In this document: piece after piece, positions 57,573-64,000 of the stretch
Layout of the letters: each line of letters begins with the position of its first letter
How positions within the stretch are numbered: the first letter of the stretch is position 1
Source of the DNA: Clostridiales bacterium
GTDB lineage: Bacteria; Bacillota; Clostridia; Oscillospirales; Oscillospiraceae
NCBI GenBank assembly: GCA_004555655.1
Contig: SFHJ01000004.1
Coordinates: 40,094 to 104,093 of the forward strand
DNA length: 64,000 nt
Direction: 5' to 3'
Made by a program: the position numbers and the translations under genes
Notes under the pieces: generated by a model
Database searches by the model: none
Told to the model about the DNA's origin: nothing
What the model saw: only the letters and a program-made list of their open reading frames with translations

Positions 57573-57767
57573 TCAGCCGCCTCCCACAAAGCTGACGATC
57601 TCCACTGTATCGCCGTCCTGCAAGACGGCTTCGCCGTACTGCGCCTTCGGCACGATCTGGCCGTTGCGCTCTACGGCGATGCGCGCAGGGTTATACTGCG
57701 TGCCGGCCAGATACGCCGTAAGCGTCAGACCTGCGGCCTGCGTGTCAGTTCCGTTGATTTTTACCAT
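57573..57767 (-). CDS. thiS: Sulfur carrier protein ThiS
   Basis: A 64-aa ubiquitin-like protein ending in the required Gly-Gly (VSFVGGG). Start at 57767 after GGGAGGGATTCAAC. It carries thiocarboxylate sulfur to ThiG. First gene of the operon, just downstream of the TPP riboswitch terminator; thiF starts 1 bp after its stop. Confidence 0.94.
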   Translation of the reverse strand: MVKINGTDTQAAGLTLTAYLAGTQYNPARIAVERNGQIVPKAQYGEAVLQDGDTVEIVSFVGGG

Positions 57768-57786
57768 GTTGAATCCCTCCCGCGGC

Positions 57787-57819
57787 AAAAAAGGGGAGCT
57801 GCCTGATCTGGCAGCTCCC
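57787..57819 (-). terminator. Expression-platform terminator of the TPP riboswitch
   Basis: On the minus strand GGGAGCTGCC pairs with GGCAGCTCCC, followed by CTTTTTTG, 20 bp before thiS. It lies directly after the aptamer and would form when TPP is bound. Confidence 0.93.
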
Positions 57820-57832
57820 GGTCGTGCTTGAT

Positions 57833-57919
57833 AGCGTCCCTACGTTGGCATTATCCACATCAGGTTCATGGGTCGAAGGTCGCACCTTCCTCTCAGCCTG
57901 TTTTACAAGCTCCCCGCTG
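57833..57919 (-). ncRNA. TPP (THI-box) riboswitch
   Basis: On the minus strand the aptamer shows the P1 strand GCGGGGAGC, the conserved GGCTGAGAGG, ACCTTCGACCC, then GAACCTGATGTGGATAATG and CCAACGTAGGGA. These are the core motifs of the TPP aptamer in order. It controls the thiS-to-thiN operon by transcription termination. Confidence 0.97.
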
Positions 57920-57934
57920 TTCAGTTGCAGCTTT

Positions 57935-57962
57935 ATTATACCGCGCCGCGCGAAAAATGCAA
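57935..57962 (-). promoter_or_regulatory. Sigma-A promoter of the thiamine operon
   Basis: On the minus strand TTGCAT (57957-57962), a 16-nt spacer and a perfect TATAAT (57935-57940), directly upstream of the TPP aptamer. Confidence 0.85.
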
Positions 57963-57980
57963 GTCCCGCATGAAAAAGCT

Positions 57981-59282
57981 TCACGGCTGCTTCAAATCGC
58001 CTGTCGCAGGATTGTCCAGCAGTTTTCCCGCTTTCGTAAAGCGCGAGCCGTGACACGGGCAGTCCCAGCTGCGCTCAGCTTCATTCCAATGCAGCGCGCA
58101 GCCCAGATGCGGGCAGCGCGGCTTTGACGGGCGCAGCAGGTTTGTCACAGCCTCGAAGGTGTTCGCAGCCAGCTGCGGGCGGAGCATCGAGCGCTGCGGT
58201 GAAAAGATATCGGCATACGCGATTGTCCGCCCCAGCAGCAGGTCGCTCAGGATCGTGGCTGCCACCATTGAAGACGTCATGCCCCACTTGTTGAAACCGG
58301 ACGCCACATACAGATCGCGCGTTTTTGCCCCATAGCGGCCGATATACGGCATGCTGTCAAGACTCATGCAGTCCTGCGTCGCCCAGCGGCAGACCTCACG
58401 CGCGTTTGGATAGTGCTCACACGCGAATTGTTCCAGCTCCAGCCAGCCGCCGCCGGGCTTTCCCGTGCGGTGCGAACCGCCGCCGAGCAGCAGCATGTTG
58501 CCGTAGTTCCGGAAGGAAAGGCCCGTCTCATGCTCGTCCAGATACATCCCGTCAAGCTGCTGCGCGTGTTCCAGCGCCAGCACGTACGACCGGTGCTGGT
58601 AGAGCTTGAGAAAATATGCCCCGTGTTTGTTGAGAGTCGGAAAATGCGTGGCAATGACGGTCTTCTTCGCGCGGATTCTTCCGCAATTCGTGATGCAGGC
58701 CTGCCCTTCAAATGCCAAAGCACGCGTGTGCTCACAGATGTTCAGTCCCTGTGCGATTCCGGCGGCGAACTTGCGCGGGTGAAACTGCGCCTGATGGTCA
58801 AAGCGGATGGCGCCAGCCGTTTTTACCGGCAGCGGCAGCCGTGAAACAAACGCCGCCTGCGCGCCGATGCGCCTGAGTGCAGCAAATTCGCGCGCGAGCT
58901 TTTCGCGGGAGTCTGTGCTGTAGACATAGGCTGGCTTTTCTTCAAAGTCGCAGTCGATATGCTCTGCCAGTTTGCGGTAGCGCGCGAGCGCGGCCTCGTT
59001 CGCGTCATAATATGCCCGCGCGGTGTCCGGGCCGAACTGCCGCGTCAGCTTGTCATAGATCAGCCCGTGCTGCGAGGTAAGCTTGGCTGTGGTGTTGCGC
59101 GTCACGCCGGAGCAGATTGTGTCTGCTTCGATGAGCAAATAGTCCGCACCGGCTTCTTGCAGCGCATATGCGCACAAAAGCCCTGCCAGTCCGCCGCCGA
59201 CGATCAGAACGTCGGTTTTTGTATCCTGCGTCAAAGGTGCGAATGCGGGCAGGGGCACGCGCGCCCAGATGGAGTTGTTCAT
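57981..59282 (-). CDS. FAD-dependent oxidoreductase with C-terminal Rieske [2Fe-2S] domain
   Basis: A 433-aa protein. The DAO-type FAD fold begins VLIVGGGLAGLLCAYAL (from about residue 25). The C-terminal ~45 residues carry a Rieske site Cys390-x-His392 ... Cys408-x2-His411 (CPHLGC, CPCHG). This fusion is known in Firmicutes (YhfW-like); the physiological substrate is unknown. The start at 59282 follows GGTGATCGT. It stands just upstream of the thiamine operon promoter on the same strand but has no link in function that I can see. Confidence 0.9.
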   Translation of the reverse strand: MNNSIWARVPLPAFAPLTQDTKTDVLIVGGGLAGLLCAYALQEAGADYLLIEADTICSGVTRNTTAKLTSQHGLIYDKLTRQFGPDTARAYYDANEAALARYRKLAEHIDCDFEEKPAYVYSTDSREKLAREFAALRRIGAQAAFVSRLPLPVKTAGAIRFDHQAQFHPRKFAAGIAQGLNICEHTRALAFEGQACITNCGRIRAKKTVIATHFPTLNKHGAYFLKLYQHRSYVLALEHAQQLDGMYLDEHETGLSFRNYGNMLLLGGGSHRTGKPGGGWLELEQFACEHYPNAREVCRWATQDCMSLDSMPYIGRYGAKTRDLYVASGFNKWGMTSSMVAATILSDLLLGRTIAYADIFSPQRSMLRPQLAANTFEAVTNLLRPSKPRCPHLGCALHWNEAERSWDCPCHGSRFTKAGKLLDNPATGDLKQP

Positions 59283-59330
59283 ACGATCACCGCAGATAGT
59301 ATGCACAGCTGAAAGAAAATTATGTAAACA

Positions 59331-59361
59331 AAAGAAATACCCGGCGCCAAATGGCGCCGGG
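59331..59361 (-). terminator. Terminator of the TPR-LRR gene
   Basis: CCCGGCGCCA / TGGCGCCGGG with a 2-nt loop and TATTTCTTTTG on the minus strand, 15 bp after the stop. Confidence 0.88.
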
Positions 59362-59375
59362 CGGCAATATAGCGC

Positions 59376-61064
59376 TCAGCTTTCTTCCGGTTCTTCGGCA
59401 GGCGGCTCATAGGTGGGATTGTAGTTGACGATGATGCCGATCTCCTGCAGCTCGGGGATGGACTCGGTATCCACCGGATTGTCCCAGACGTCAATCTGGA
59501 TAAGGTTCCAGCAGCCGCCAAGACACGTGACATCTGTGATCTTGTTGTAGTCGGCGTGCACATAGTTGAGCCATTGCAGACCGGCAAGGCCCGAGATATC
59601 GGCTACAGCGTTGTGGTTGATTGAGAAATTGACCAGCTTACAGGTCCCGGCGTCGAACACAGGCACAGTCTCAATCAGGTTGTTGTCGGCATAGAAGCCG
59701 GTGAGCGCCGGCAGCTCAGTGAGTACCGAAATATCTGTGATCTGGTTGCCGGACACATCGATGACCGACAGCGACGTGCACCCGGCCAGCACGGAGATAT
59801 CCGTAATGGAGTTGTTCGAGGCGTACAGCTCGCGGATGGCGGTGTTGCCCGCGATGCTGCTCAGGCGGGAAACGCCGCAGTTTTCCATGTAGAGCTTTTC
59901 CAGCGCCAGACAGTTGTTGAGATACGTAATGGTCCTGACAGGGTTGTTTGTGAGGTGCAGCTCAGTGAGCTGCGTGAGTGCGGAAAGCGCTGTAATGTCA
60001 GAGATGGTGTTGTTGGTGAGATCGAGGCTTGTGAGGTTGCTGAGACCCACCAGCGCGTTGATGCTGCTCACTGCGCAGCCGGAGAGGTTCAGCGCCTGCA
60101 GCTCAGGCAGCGTGCCGATCGTCTCAAGCGCAGCCGACGAGAGCGTGCAGCCGGAGAGGTCGAGCGATTTCAGCGTCGTCAGCTCGCCAAGGACAGACAC
60201 ATCCATCGTTGTGTCATGGATGGCCAGCGACGTGAGCCCGGCAAAGAGCTTCAGATCGTCAAGACTCTGTACGCCCTCGGGGAGCGTCAGCTCGCGGATG
60301 TCCCACAGCTCGTCAGACATGATGGTCGCGCCGGACGATTTGCCGAGCAGTTCGCGCACATACGTGTCGATCGCTGTGTCCTGGATTGTGACGGGTTCGA
60401 CGACGCTGCCTACGGTGTAGCCCGCGTAGGAAGCGTCGCTCACAAGCCCGTTGTCCCCCACGGCGACGGCAACGATTTTGCTCTCACCGCCGGAAAGCGT
60501 CACAGGGCCCGTATAGGCGTCACACGTCATCGATGGATAGTCGGCGTTGAGGACCATATAGACCGGATCGGCGCTCGTGACGCTGACTTCAATATATTCG
60601 CTGTAATAGCCGCTTTCCGGCTCAATGACGGGCGCTGCGGGGCGCATGGCGTCAATTTCGCGCTTCACGTCGTCATTTGTGATGCGGTTGAGCATCTGCT
60701 CGGCATCGAGCAGCTTGTCCTGCGCCACATACGTCTGCGACAGCGCCAGATACAGCCGCGCGGAGTTGGGATTTTCCGTAATGGCGCTTACCAGCGTATA
60801 CTCAGCCTTGGTGTAGTTGCCGTCTTTCACATACGCATCGGCCAGCAGTACCGGCAGCTTATCATTTTCCGGTTCGAGCTTTGCTGCGAGCTTATACATA
60901 CTGATGGCGCGGTTATAGCGCCCGGCCTCGTAGTAGTGCTCGCCCCAGTAGGCGAATACGCTCATCGTGAGATCCGTTCGGTAAAATAAGAAGAACCAGC
61001 AGGCGGCCGCCAACAGCGCGACGACCAGCACCAGCGGAAGAATGACTTTTAAAGCGTGTTTCAT
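59376..61064 (-). CDS. Membrane-anchored TPR - CHB_HEX-like - leucine-rich-repeat protein
   Basis: A 562-aa protein. One N-terminal transmembrane helix (about residues 6-26) is followed by two TPR units (~40-125), a beta-sandwich resembling the chitobiase C-terminal (CHB_HEX) domain (~145-220, ESGYYSEYIEVSVTS), and about ten internalin-like LRRs (TSLDLTNNTISDITAL and similar) to ~545. The tail is Glu/Pro-rich. It is likely displayed outside the membrane. The start at 61064 follows TTGGAGCGCAGCC; the ATG at 61094 overlaps the -10 box and is rejected. No function is assigned. Confidence 0.85.
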   Translation of the reverse strand: MKHALKVILPLVLVVALLAAACWFFLFYRTDLTMSVFAYWGEHYYEAGRYNRAISMYKLAAKLEPENDKLPVLLADAYVKDGNYTKAEYTLVSAITENPNSARLYLALSQTYVAQDKLLDAEQMLNRITNDDVKREIDAMRPAAPVIEPESGYYSEYIEVSVTSADPVYMVLNADYPSMTCDAYTGPVTLSGGESKIVAVAVGDNGLVSDASYAGYTVGSVVEPVTIQDTAIDTYVRELLGKSSGATIMSDELWDIRELTLPEGVQSLDDLKLFAGLTSLAIHDTTMDVSVLGELTTLKSLDLSGCTLSSAALETIGTLPELQALNLSGCAVSSINALVGLSNLTSLDLTNNTISDITALSALTQLTELHLTNNPVRTITYLNNCLALEKLYMENCGVSRLSSIAGNTAIRELYASNNSITDISVLAGCTSLSVIDVSGNQITDISVLTELPALTGFYADNNLIETVPVFDAGTCKLVNFSINHNAVADISGLAGLQWLNYVHADYNKITDVTCLGGCWNLIQIDVWDNPVDTESIPELQEIGIIVNYNPTYEPPAEEPEES

Positions 61065-61094
61065 GGCTGCGCTCCAATCGTATTGATGGCTCAT

Positions 61095-61123
61095 ATTATA
61101 CGACTTGTACAAAAAAGTGTCAA
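61095..61123 (-). promoter_or_regulatory. Sigma-A promoter of the TPR-LRR gene
   Basis: On the minus strand a perfect TTGACA (61118-61123), a 17-nt spacer and a perfect TATAAT (61095-61100). Confidence 0.9.
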
Positions 61124-61141
61124 GATTCGATATTATGTAAA

Positions 61142-61172
61142 GTTCATAACCGCCTGTCGCGCCGCATAGACT
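61142..61172 (+). promoter_or_regulatory. Possible sigma-E promoter of the spoIID-like gene
   Basis: GTTCATAA, a 15-nt spacer and CATAGACT resemble the sigma-E pattern, as expected for a spoIID gene. It is a partial match. Confidence 0.4.
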
Positions 61173-61198
61173 TGCCTGAAAACAAAGGAGGCGTTGCA

Positions 61199-62269
61199 AT
61201 GAAAACGGTTTTGATCGGGTGCGTGTTGTCGCTGCTTGCCATTTTTCTGATCCCAACGGCCGCTCCGGAGCCGCAGGTTCCGGAGCCGGCGCAATCGCAG
61301 GTGCTTTTCATCGCGCAGCCGGGGCAGGCGGAGACGGAAAGCACGCCGGCGCCTGCCGCGCCGGAGAAAACAGACGAAGAAGAGGCGATTGCAGGCGACG
61401 CTTCGCAGCTGCAGCTTCTTTGCGGTGGCCAGACGCTCACCGCCCGTGTGCGGGACTATCTGACAAGCGTTGTGCTGTGCGAGATGCCCGTGACGTTTGC
61501 GCCCGAGGCACTCAAGGCGCAGGCCGTGGCCGCGCGGACGTTTTTGTGGAAGCAGGCTGCGTGCAAAAAGCATACAGATGCGGACGTCTGCGCCGACAGC
61601 GCATGCTGCCAGGCGTGGCTGTGCGAGGATGCGCTGCGCGAAAAATTCGGCGCGGACTATGAAGCAGCCGTGAAAAAAGCCGCGCAGGCCGTATCTGAGA
61701 CGGCAGACGAGGTGTTGTGCTATAACGGAGAACTCATCGATGCGACGTATTTTTCCTGCTCCGGCGGCAGCACCGAGGCGGCTGTGGCTGTGTGGGGCAC
61801 GGACGTGCCGTATCTGCAGCCGGTTGCAAGCCCCGGCGAGGAGTACGCCGCGCGCTATGAAAGTGAGGCTTCGTTCAGTCTCGATGCGTTCCGAAGCGTT
61901 ATCACCGCCGCAGATGCGGCGGCGGCGCTGGGGGAGGACCCTGCTGCATGGCTGGGGGAGATCACATACACGGAGGGCGGCGGTGTGGACACCGCCTTGA
62001 TTGGCGGCGCGGCGTTCACGGGCGTTCAGCTGCGGCAGCTGTTCGGCCTCAATTCCACGAAGTTTACGCTGGAGCTGACGGATGCGGGCGCGGTTTTCCA
62101 CGTGCTGGGGTTTGGCCACCGCGTGGGCATGAGCCAGTATGGCGCGGACAACCTCGCAAATAACGGCTTTTCCTACCGCGTGATTCTGCAGTATTACTAC
62201 CAGAATACGCGCATAAAAAAACTGTCCCGAGCTGCCTCGGGACAGTATCTGCTGTCAGATTGTAATTAG
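61199..62269 (+). CDS. spoIID: SpoIID/LytB-domain peptidoglycan hydrolase
   Basis: A 356-aa protein with an N-terminal membrane anchor, a Pro/Ala/Glu linker (20-65) and a SpoIID domain. The catalytic Glu95 lies in LCEMPVTFAPEALKAQAVAARTF; later conserved parts are YFSCSGGSTE and GFGHRVGMSQYGA. SpoIID is a lytic transglycosylase remodelling septal wall during engulfment. The gene is not next to spoIIQ or spoIIID as in other genera, so a SpoIID-like paralogue is possible. An AAAGGAGGCGTTGCA RBS precedes the ATG. Its stop overlaps the convergent secG stop. Confidence 0.9.
   Translation: MKTVLIGCVLSLLAIFLIPTAAPEPQVPEPAQSQVLFIAQPGQAETESTPAPAAPEKTDEEEAIAGDASQLQLLCGGQTLTARVRDYLTSVVLCEMPVTFAPEALKAQAVAARTFLWKQAACKKHTDADVCADSACCQAWLCEDALREKFGADYEAAVKKAAQAVSETADEVLCYNGELIDATYFSCSGGSTEAAVAVWGTDVPYLQPVASPGEEYAARYESEASFSLDAFRSVITAADAAAALGEDPAAWLGEITYTEGGGVDTALIGGAAFTGVQLRQLFGLNSTKFTLELTDAGAVFHVLGFGHRVGMSQYGADNLANNGFSYRVILQYYYQNTRIKKLSRAASGQYLLSDCN
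62215..62246 (-). terminator. Terminator of secG embedded in the spoIID coding end
   Basis: On the minus strand ACTGTCCCGAG-GCAG-CTCGGGACAGT followed by TTTTTT. The whole structure lies inside the last codons of the convergent spoIID gene. Confidence 0.9.
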
Positions 62270-62499
62270 AACAGGTTCAGAACCAGCGTCAGCACGATGA
62301 ACACACCGCCGATCCACTTGGTAGCCTTGGCCAGCTTGGCGTCGAGCGATTTGCTCTTGCCCTTGGCAGCGAAGCCGTCGCCGCCGGCAATGGCGGAAGA
62401 CAGGCCGGCGCTCTTGCCGGACTGCAGCGTGACGATCACAACAAGGCCGACAGCCAGAATCAGCTGGATCACAGTTAAAACAATATGCAGAGCAGTCAT
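62266..62499 (-). CDS. secG: Preprotein translocase subunit SecG
   Basis: A 77-aa two-helix protein. The first helix is followed by the conserved VTLQSGKSAGLSSAIAGGDG loop, then the second helix GGVFIVLTLVLNLF. It stimulates SecYEG export. The start at 62499 follows GGGAGGAATT. The promoter carries a perfect palindrome between -35 and -10, unusual for a housekeeping gene. Confidence 0.94.
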   Translation of the reverse strand: MTALHIVLTVIQLILAVGLVVIVTLQSGKSAGLSSAIAGGDGFAAKGKSKSLDAKLAKATKWIGGVFIVLTLVLNLF

Positions 62500-62575
62500 A
62501 ATTCCTCCCAATCATTAACGCCGTTCTTGTCCGGCAGACGGCAGGCCGTAATAACTTTCATACAAAGCAGGAGAT

Positions 62576-62604
62576 ATGATATCACAAAACTTTGTGATAT
62601 GCAA
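62576..62604 (-). promoter_or_regulatory. secG promoter containing a 22-bp palindromic operator
   Basis: On the minus strand TTGCAT (62599-62604), a 17-nt spacer and TATCAT (62576-62581). A perfect inverted repeat with arms ATATCACAAA / TTTGTGATAT and centre AC spans 62579-62600, filling the spacer. This is a typical repressor-site position. Confidence 0.75.
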
Positions 62605-62641
62605 GCGAAAATTCACAACATTTGGACAAAATTCGCAGAAC

Positions 62642-63769
62642 TCAGGATTTTGTGGGCCAGTTGCCGGTAGCGGCGCAGGTGAGGTAGGCATTGATGAAGC
62701 CGTCGATGTCGCCGTCCATGACGGCATTGATGTTTGTCATTTCATAGCCCGTGCGCGTGTCCTTGGCCAGCGTGTAGGGCATGAAGACGTAGTTGCGGAT
62801 CTGGCTGCCCCATTCGATCTTGAGCTGCGCGCCCTTGATATCCGAGATTTTGTCGAGATGTTCGCGCTCTTTGATCTCAATGAGTTTTGAGCGCAGCATG
62901 CGCATACACGTCTCACGGTTCTGAAACTGGTCGCGCTGCGTCTGACACGAGACAACAATGCCCGTCGGCTTGTGAATCAGGCGAACAGCCGAAGAAGTCT
63001 TGTTGATGTGCTGGCCGCCGGCGCCGGACGAGCGGTAGACCTGCATTTCAATATCCTCGGGGCGGATATCCACATCCTTGGAGTCGTCGGCGATCTCGGG
63101 GATGACCTCGACGGCAGCGAACGACGTCTGCCGGCGGGCGTTGGCGTCGAACGGCGAGACGCGCACCAGCCGGTGCACGCCGTTTTCGCTCTTCAAAAAG
63201 CCGTAGGCGTTGGGGCCCTCCACAAGGATGCTGGCCGATTTGATACCGGCCTCGTCGCCGTCGAGGTAGTCGAGAATCTTGTACGTAAAGCCATGCGCCT
63301 CTGTCCAGTGCGTATACATGCGGTAGAGCATCTGCGTCCAGTCCTGCGCCTCGGTGCCGCCTGCGCCTGCCTGAAAAGAGACAATGGCGTTATTGTTGTC
63401 GTACTCGCCGGACAGAAGCGTCTCGAGCCGCGCGTTTTCCATCTGCTCTTCCAGCTCGTGGTAGCCCTCGGTGAGCTCGCACAGCATCGAGTCGTCGTTT
63501 TCTTCAATCGCCATTTCACAGATGGTCATGAGGTCGTCCCACTGCGTGCACATCTTTTTGTAGCGCTCAATCTTGGATTCGAGCTGGCGCGCATGCTTCA
63601 TGACCTTCTGCGAGACCTCCTGATTGTCCCAGAAGCCGGGCGATTCGATCTGCGCGTGCAGCCGGTCGAGCTCTTCTTCCGCCGAAGCGATGCCGAGGGA
63701 GATGGAAAGCTCGTCGAGCTTCGGGCGGTTATTGTTCAGTTTTACCTTGTATTCGTCAAATTCAATCAT
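62642..63769 (-). CDS. prfB: Peptide chain release factor 2
   Basis: A 375-aa RF2 recognising UGA/UAA. The codon-recognition tripeptide SPF is at 205-207 (VRVSPFDANARR), which identifies RF2, and the catalytic GGQ is at 251-253. The frame is continuous: the usual CUU-UGA programmed frameshift site near codon 25 is absent, so RF2 autoregulation by frameshifting is lost. The start at 63769 is about 30 bp after a strong promoter; its RBS is weak. Confidence 0.96.
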   Translation of the reverse strand: MIEFDEYKVKLNNNRPKLDELSISLGIASAEEELDRLHAQIESPGFWDNQEVSQKVMKHARQLESKIERYKKMCTQWDDLMTICEMAIEENDDSMLCELTEGYHELEEQMENARLETLLSGEYDNNNAIVSFQAGAGGTEAQDWTQMLYRMYTHWTEAHGFTYKILDYLDGDEAGIKSASILVEGPNAYGFLKSENGVHRLVRVSPFDANARRQTSFAAVEVIPEIADDSKDVDIRPEDIEMQVYRSSGAGGQHINKTSSAVRLIHKPTGIVVSCQTQRDQFQNRETCMRMLRSKLIEIKEREHLDKISDIKGAQLKIEWGSQIRNYVFMPYTLAKDTRTGYEMTNINAVMDGDIDGFINAYLTCAATGNWPTKS

Positions 63770-63802
63770 ATGTGAACCACACTTCCAAATTTTATCGCGT
63801 AC

Positions 63803-63831
63803 ATTATACCGGAAAAACTGCGCGCTGTAAA
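63803..63831 (-). promoter_or_regulatory. Sigma-A promoter of prfB
   Basis: On the minus strand TTTACA (63826-63831), a 17-nt spacer and a perfect TATAAT (63803-63808). Confidence 0.88.
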
Positions 63832-63860
63832 GAGGAAACCGCGCGTAAGAATACGATTGC

Positions 63861-63890
63861 AAAAGGCCGCCGTCCGGAAAGACGGCGGCC
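63861..63890 (-). terminator. Terminator of a minus-strand gene beyond the right edge
   Basis: GGCCGCCGTC-(6 nt)-GACGGCGGCC with TTTT on the minus strand. It would end a transcript entering from the right. It also forms the left flank of the repeat element that follows. Confidence 0.75.
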
Positions 63891-64000
63891 TCAGCGTGTC
63901 GAAAAGCCTCGCAGAGTTCGCCGCAGATGCGGCGAAAGAATTGTAAATTATTTTTTCCGGCGGCGTGTACGTCGGGAAAAATACACTTCGGCCTGCAAGT
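63891..64000 (+). repeat. Second copy of the structured intergenic repeat (cut by the window edge)
   Basis: It shares CAGCGTGTCGAAAA, GCCTCGCAGAG and GGCGGCGTGTACGTCGGG with the element at 50767. The first hairpin is TTCGCCGC-AGAT-GCGGCGAA, a paired variant of the TTTCGCGCC/GGCGCGAAA stem in the other copy. The right end is outside the window. No gene is present. Confidence 0.85.

Overview
The window looks like the chromosome of an anaerobic, spore-forming Firmicute of class Clostridia, most likely a GC-rich Oscillospirales relative; this is inferred from gene content, not from a database match. Sporulation genes are scattered through it: a SipL/SpoIVA pair, SpoIVB, SpoIIID and a SpoIID-like protein. 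RF2, RpoB/RpoC and the str operon have Firmicute form. No phage, transposase or CRISPR array was seen. The only mobile-looking sequence is a small intergenic repeat with three copies.

Layout. 1-5 kb: end of a PASTA Ser/Thr kinase, rsgA, a 49-aa membrane peptide, sipL and spoIVA. 5-10 kb: cation/proton antiporter, tRNA-Gln(CUG) with its own promoter and terminator, spoIVB, a GNAT enzyme, an ECF-type S component and a methyltransferase. 10-24 kb: rpoB-rpoC, an sdpR-sdpI pair with a 28-bp operator, then L7Ae-like, rpsL, rpsG, fusA and tuf. 24-30 kb: recD2, comFC, mreB and an APC permease. 30-38 kb, minus strand: Fe-S flavoprotein-like protein, asparaginase, glutamate dehydrogenase, serC-serA, spoIIID and the metY-metA operon. 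38-44 kb: KdpD/KdpE-like two-component system, dicarboxylate/amino-acid symporter, an orphan OadG, a DUF4432 epimerase and a LysR regulator. 44-51 kb: a GNAT-pyroglutamyl-peptidase fusion, a UroD-family protein divergent from an AraC regulator, an orphan sugar-binding lipoprotein, and a CrtO-like acyltransferase with a glycolipid glycosyltransferase. 51-58 kb: a nine-gene thiamine operon under a TPP riboswitch. 58-64 kb: Rieske-FAD oxidoreductase, TPR-LRR surface protein, SpoIID-like protein, secG and prfB.

The strongest result is upstream of metY-metA. A consensus sigma-A promoter drives a 19-codon leader peptide with three consecutive Met codons. An 11-nt segment just after those codons can pair completely (two G.U) with the 5' arm of a terminator hairpin that ends just before the metY ribosome-binding site. 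This is the architecture of ribosome-mediated transcription attenuation, here for methionine in a Firmicute, where S-box or T-box control would be expected.

The second is a structured intergenic repeat. Its two fully visible loci each lie between duplicated copies of the local transcription-terminator hairpin, and the third copy runs off the right edge. A third observation is a set of TTAACA/TTAACG direct repeats upstream of the two-component system, the symporter and OadG, suggesting a small local regulon.

The thiamine operon has the thiazole branch, coupling and salvage (thiSFGH, tenI, thiE, thiD, thiN) plus the HMP-type transporter cytX, but no thiC. The cell probably imports or salvages the pyrimidine half unless thiC lies elsewhere.
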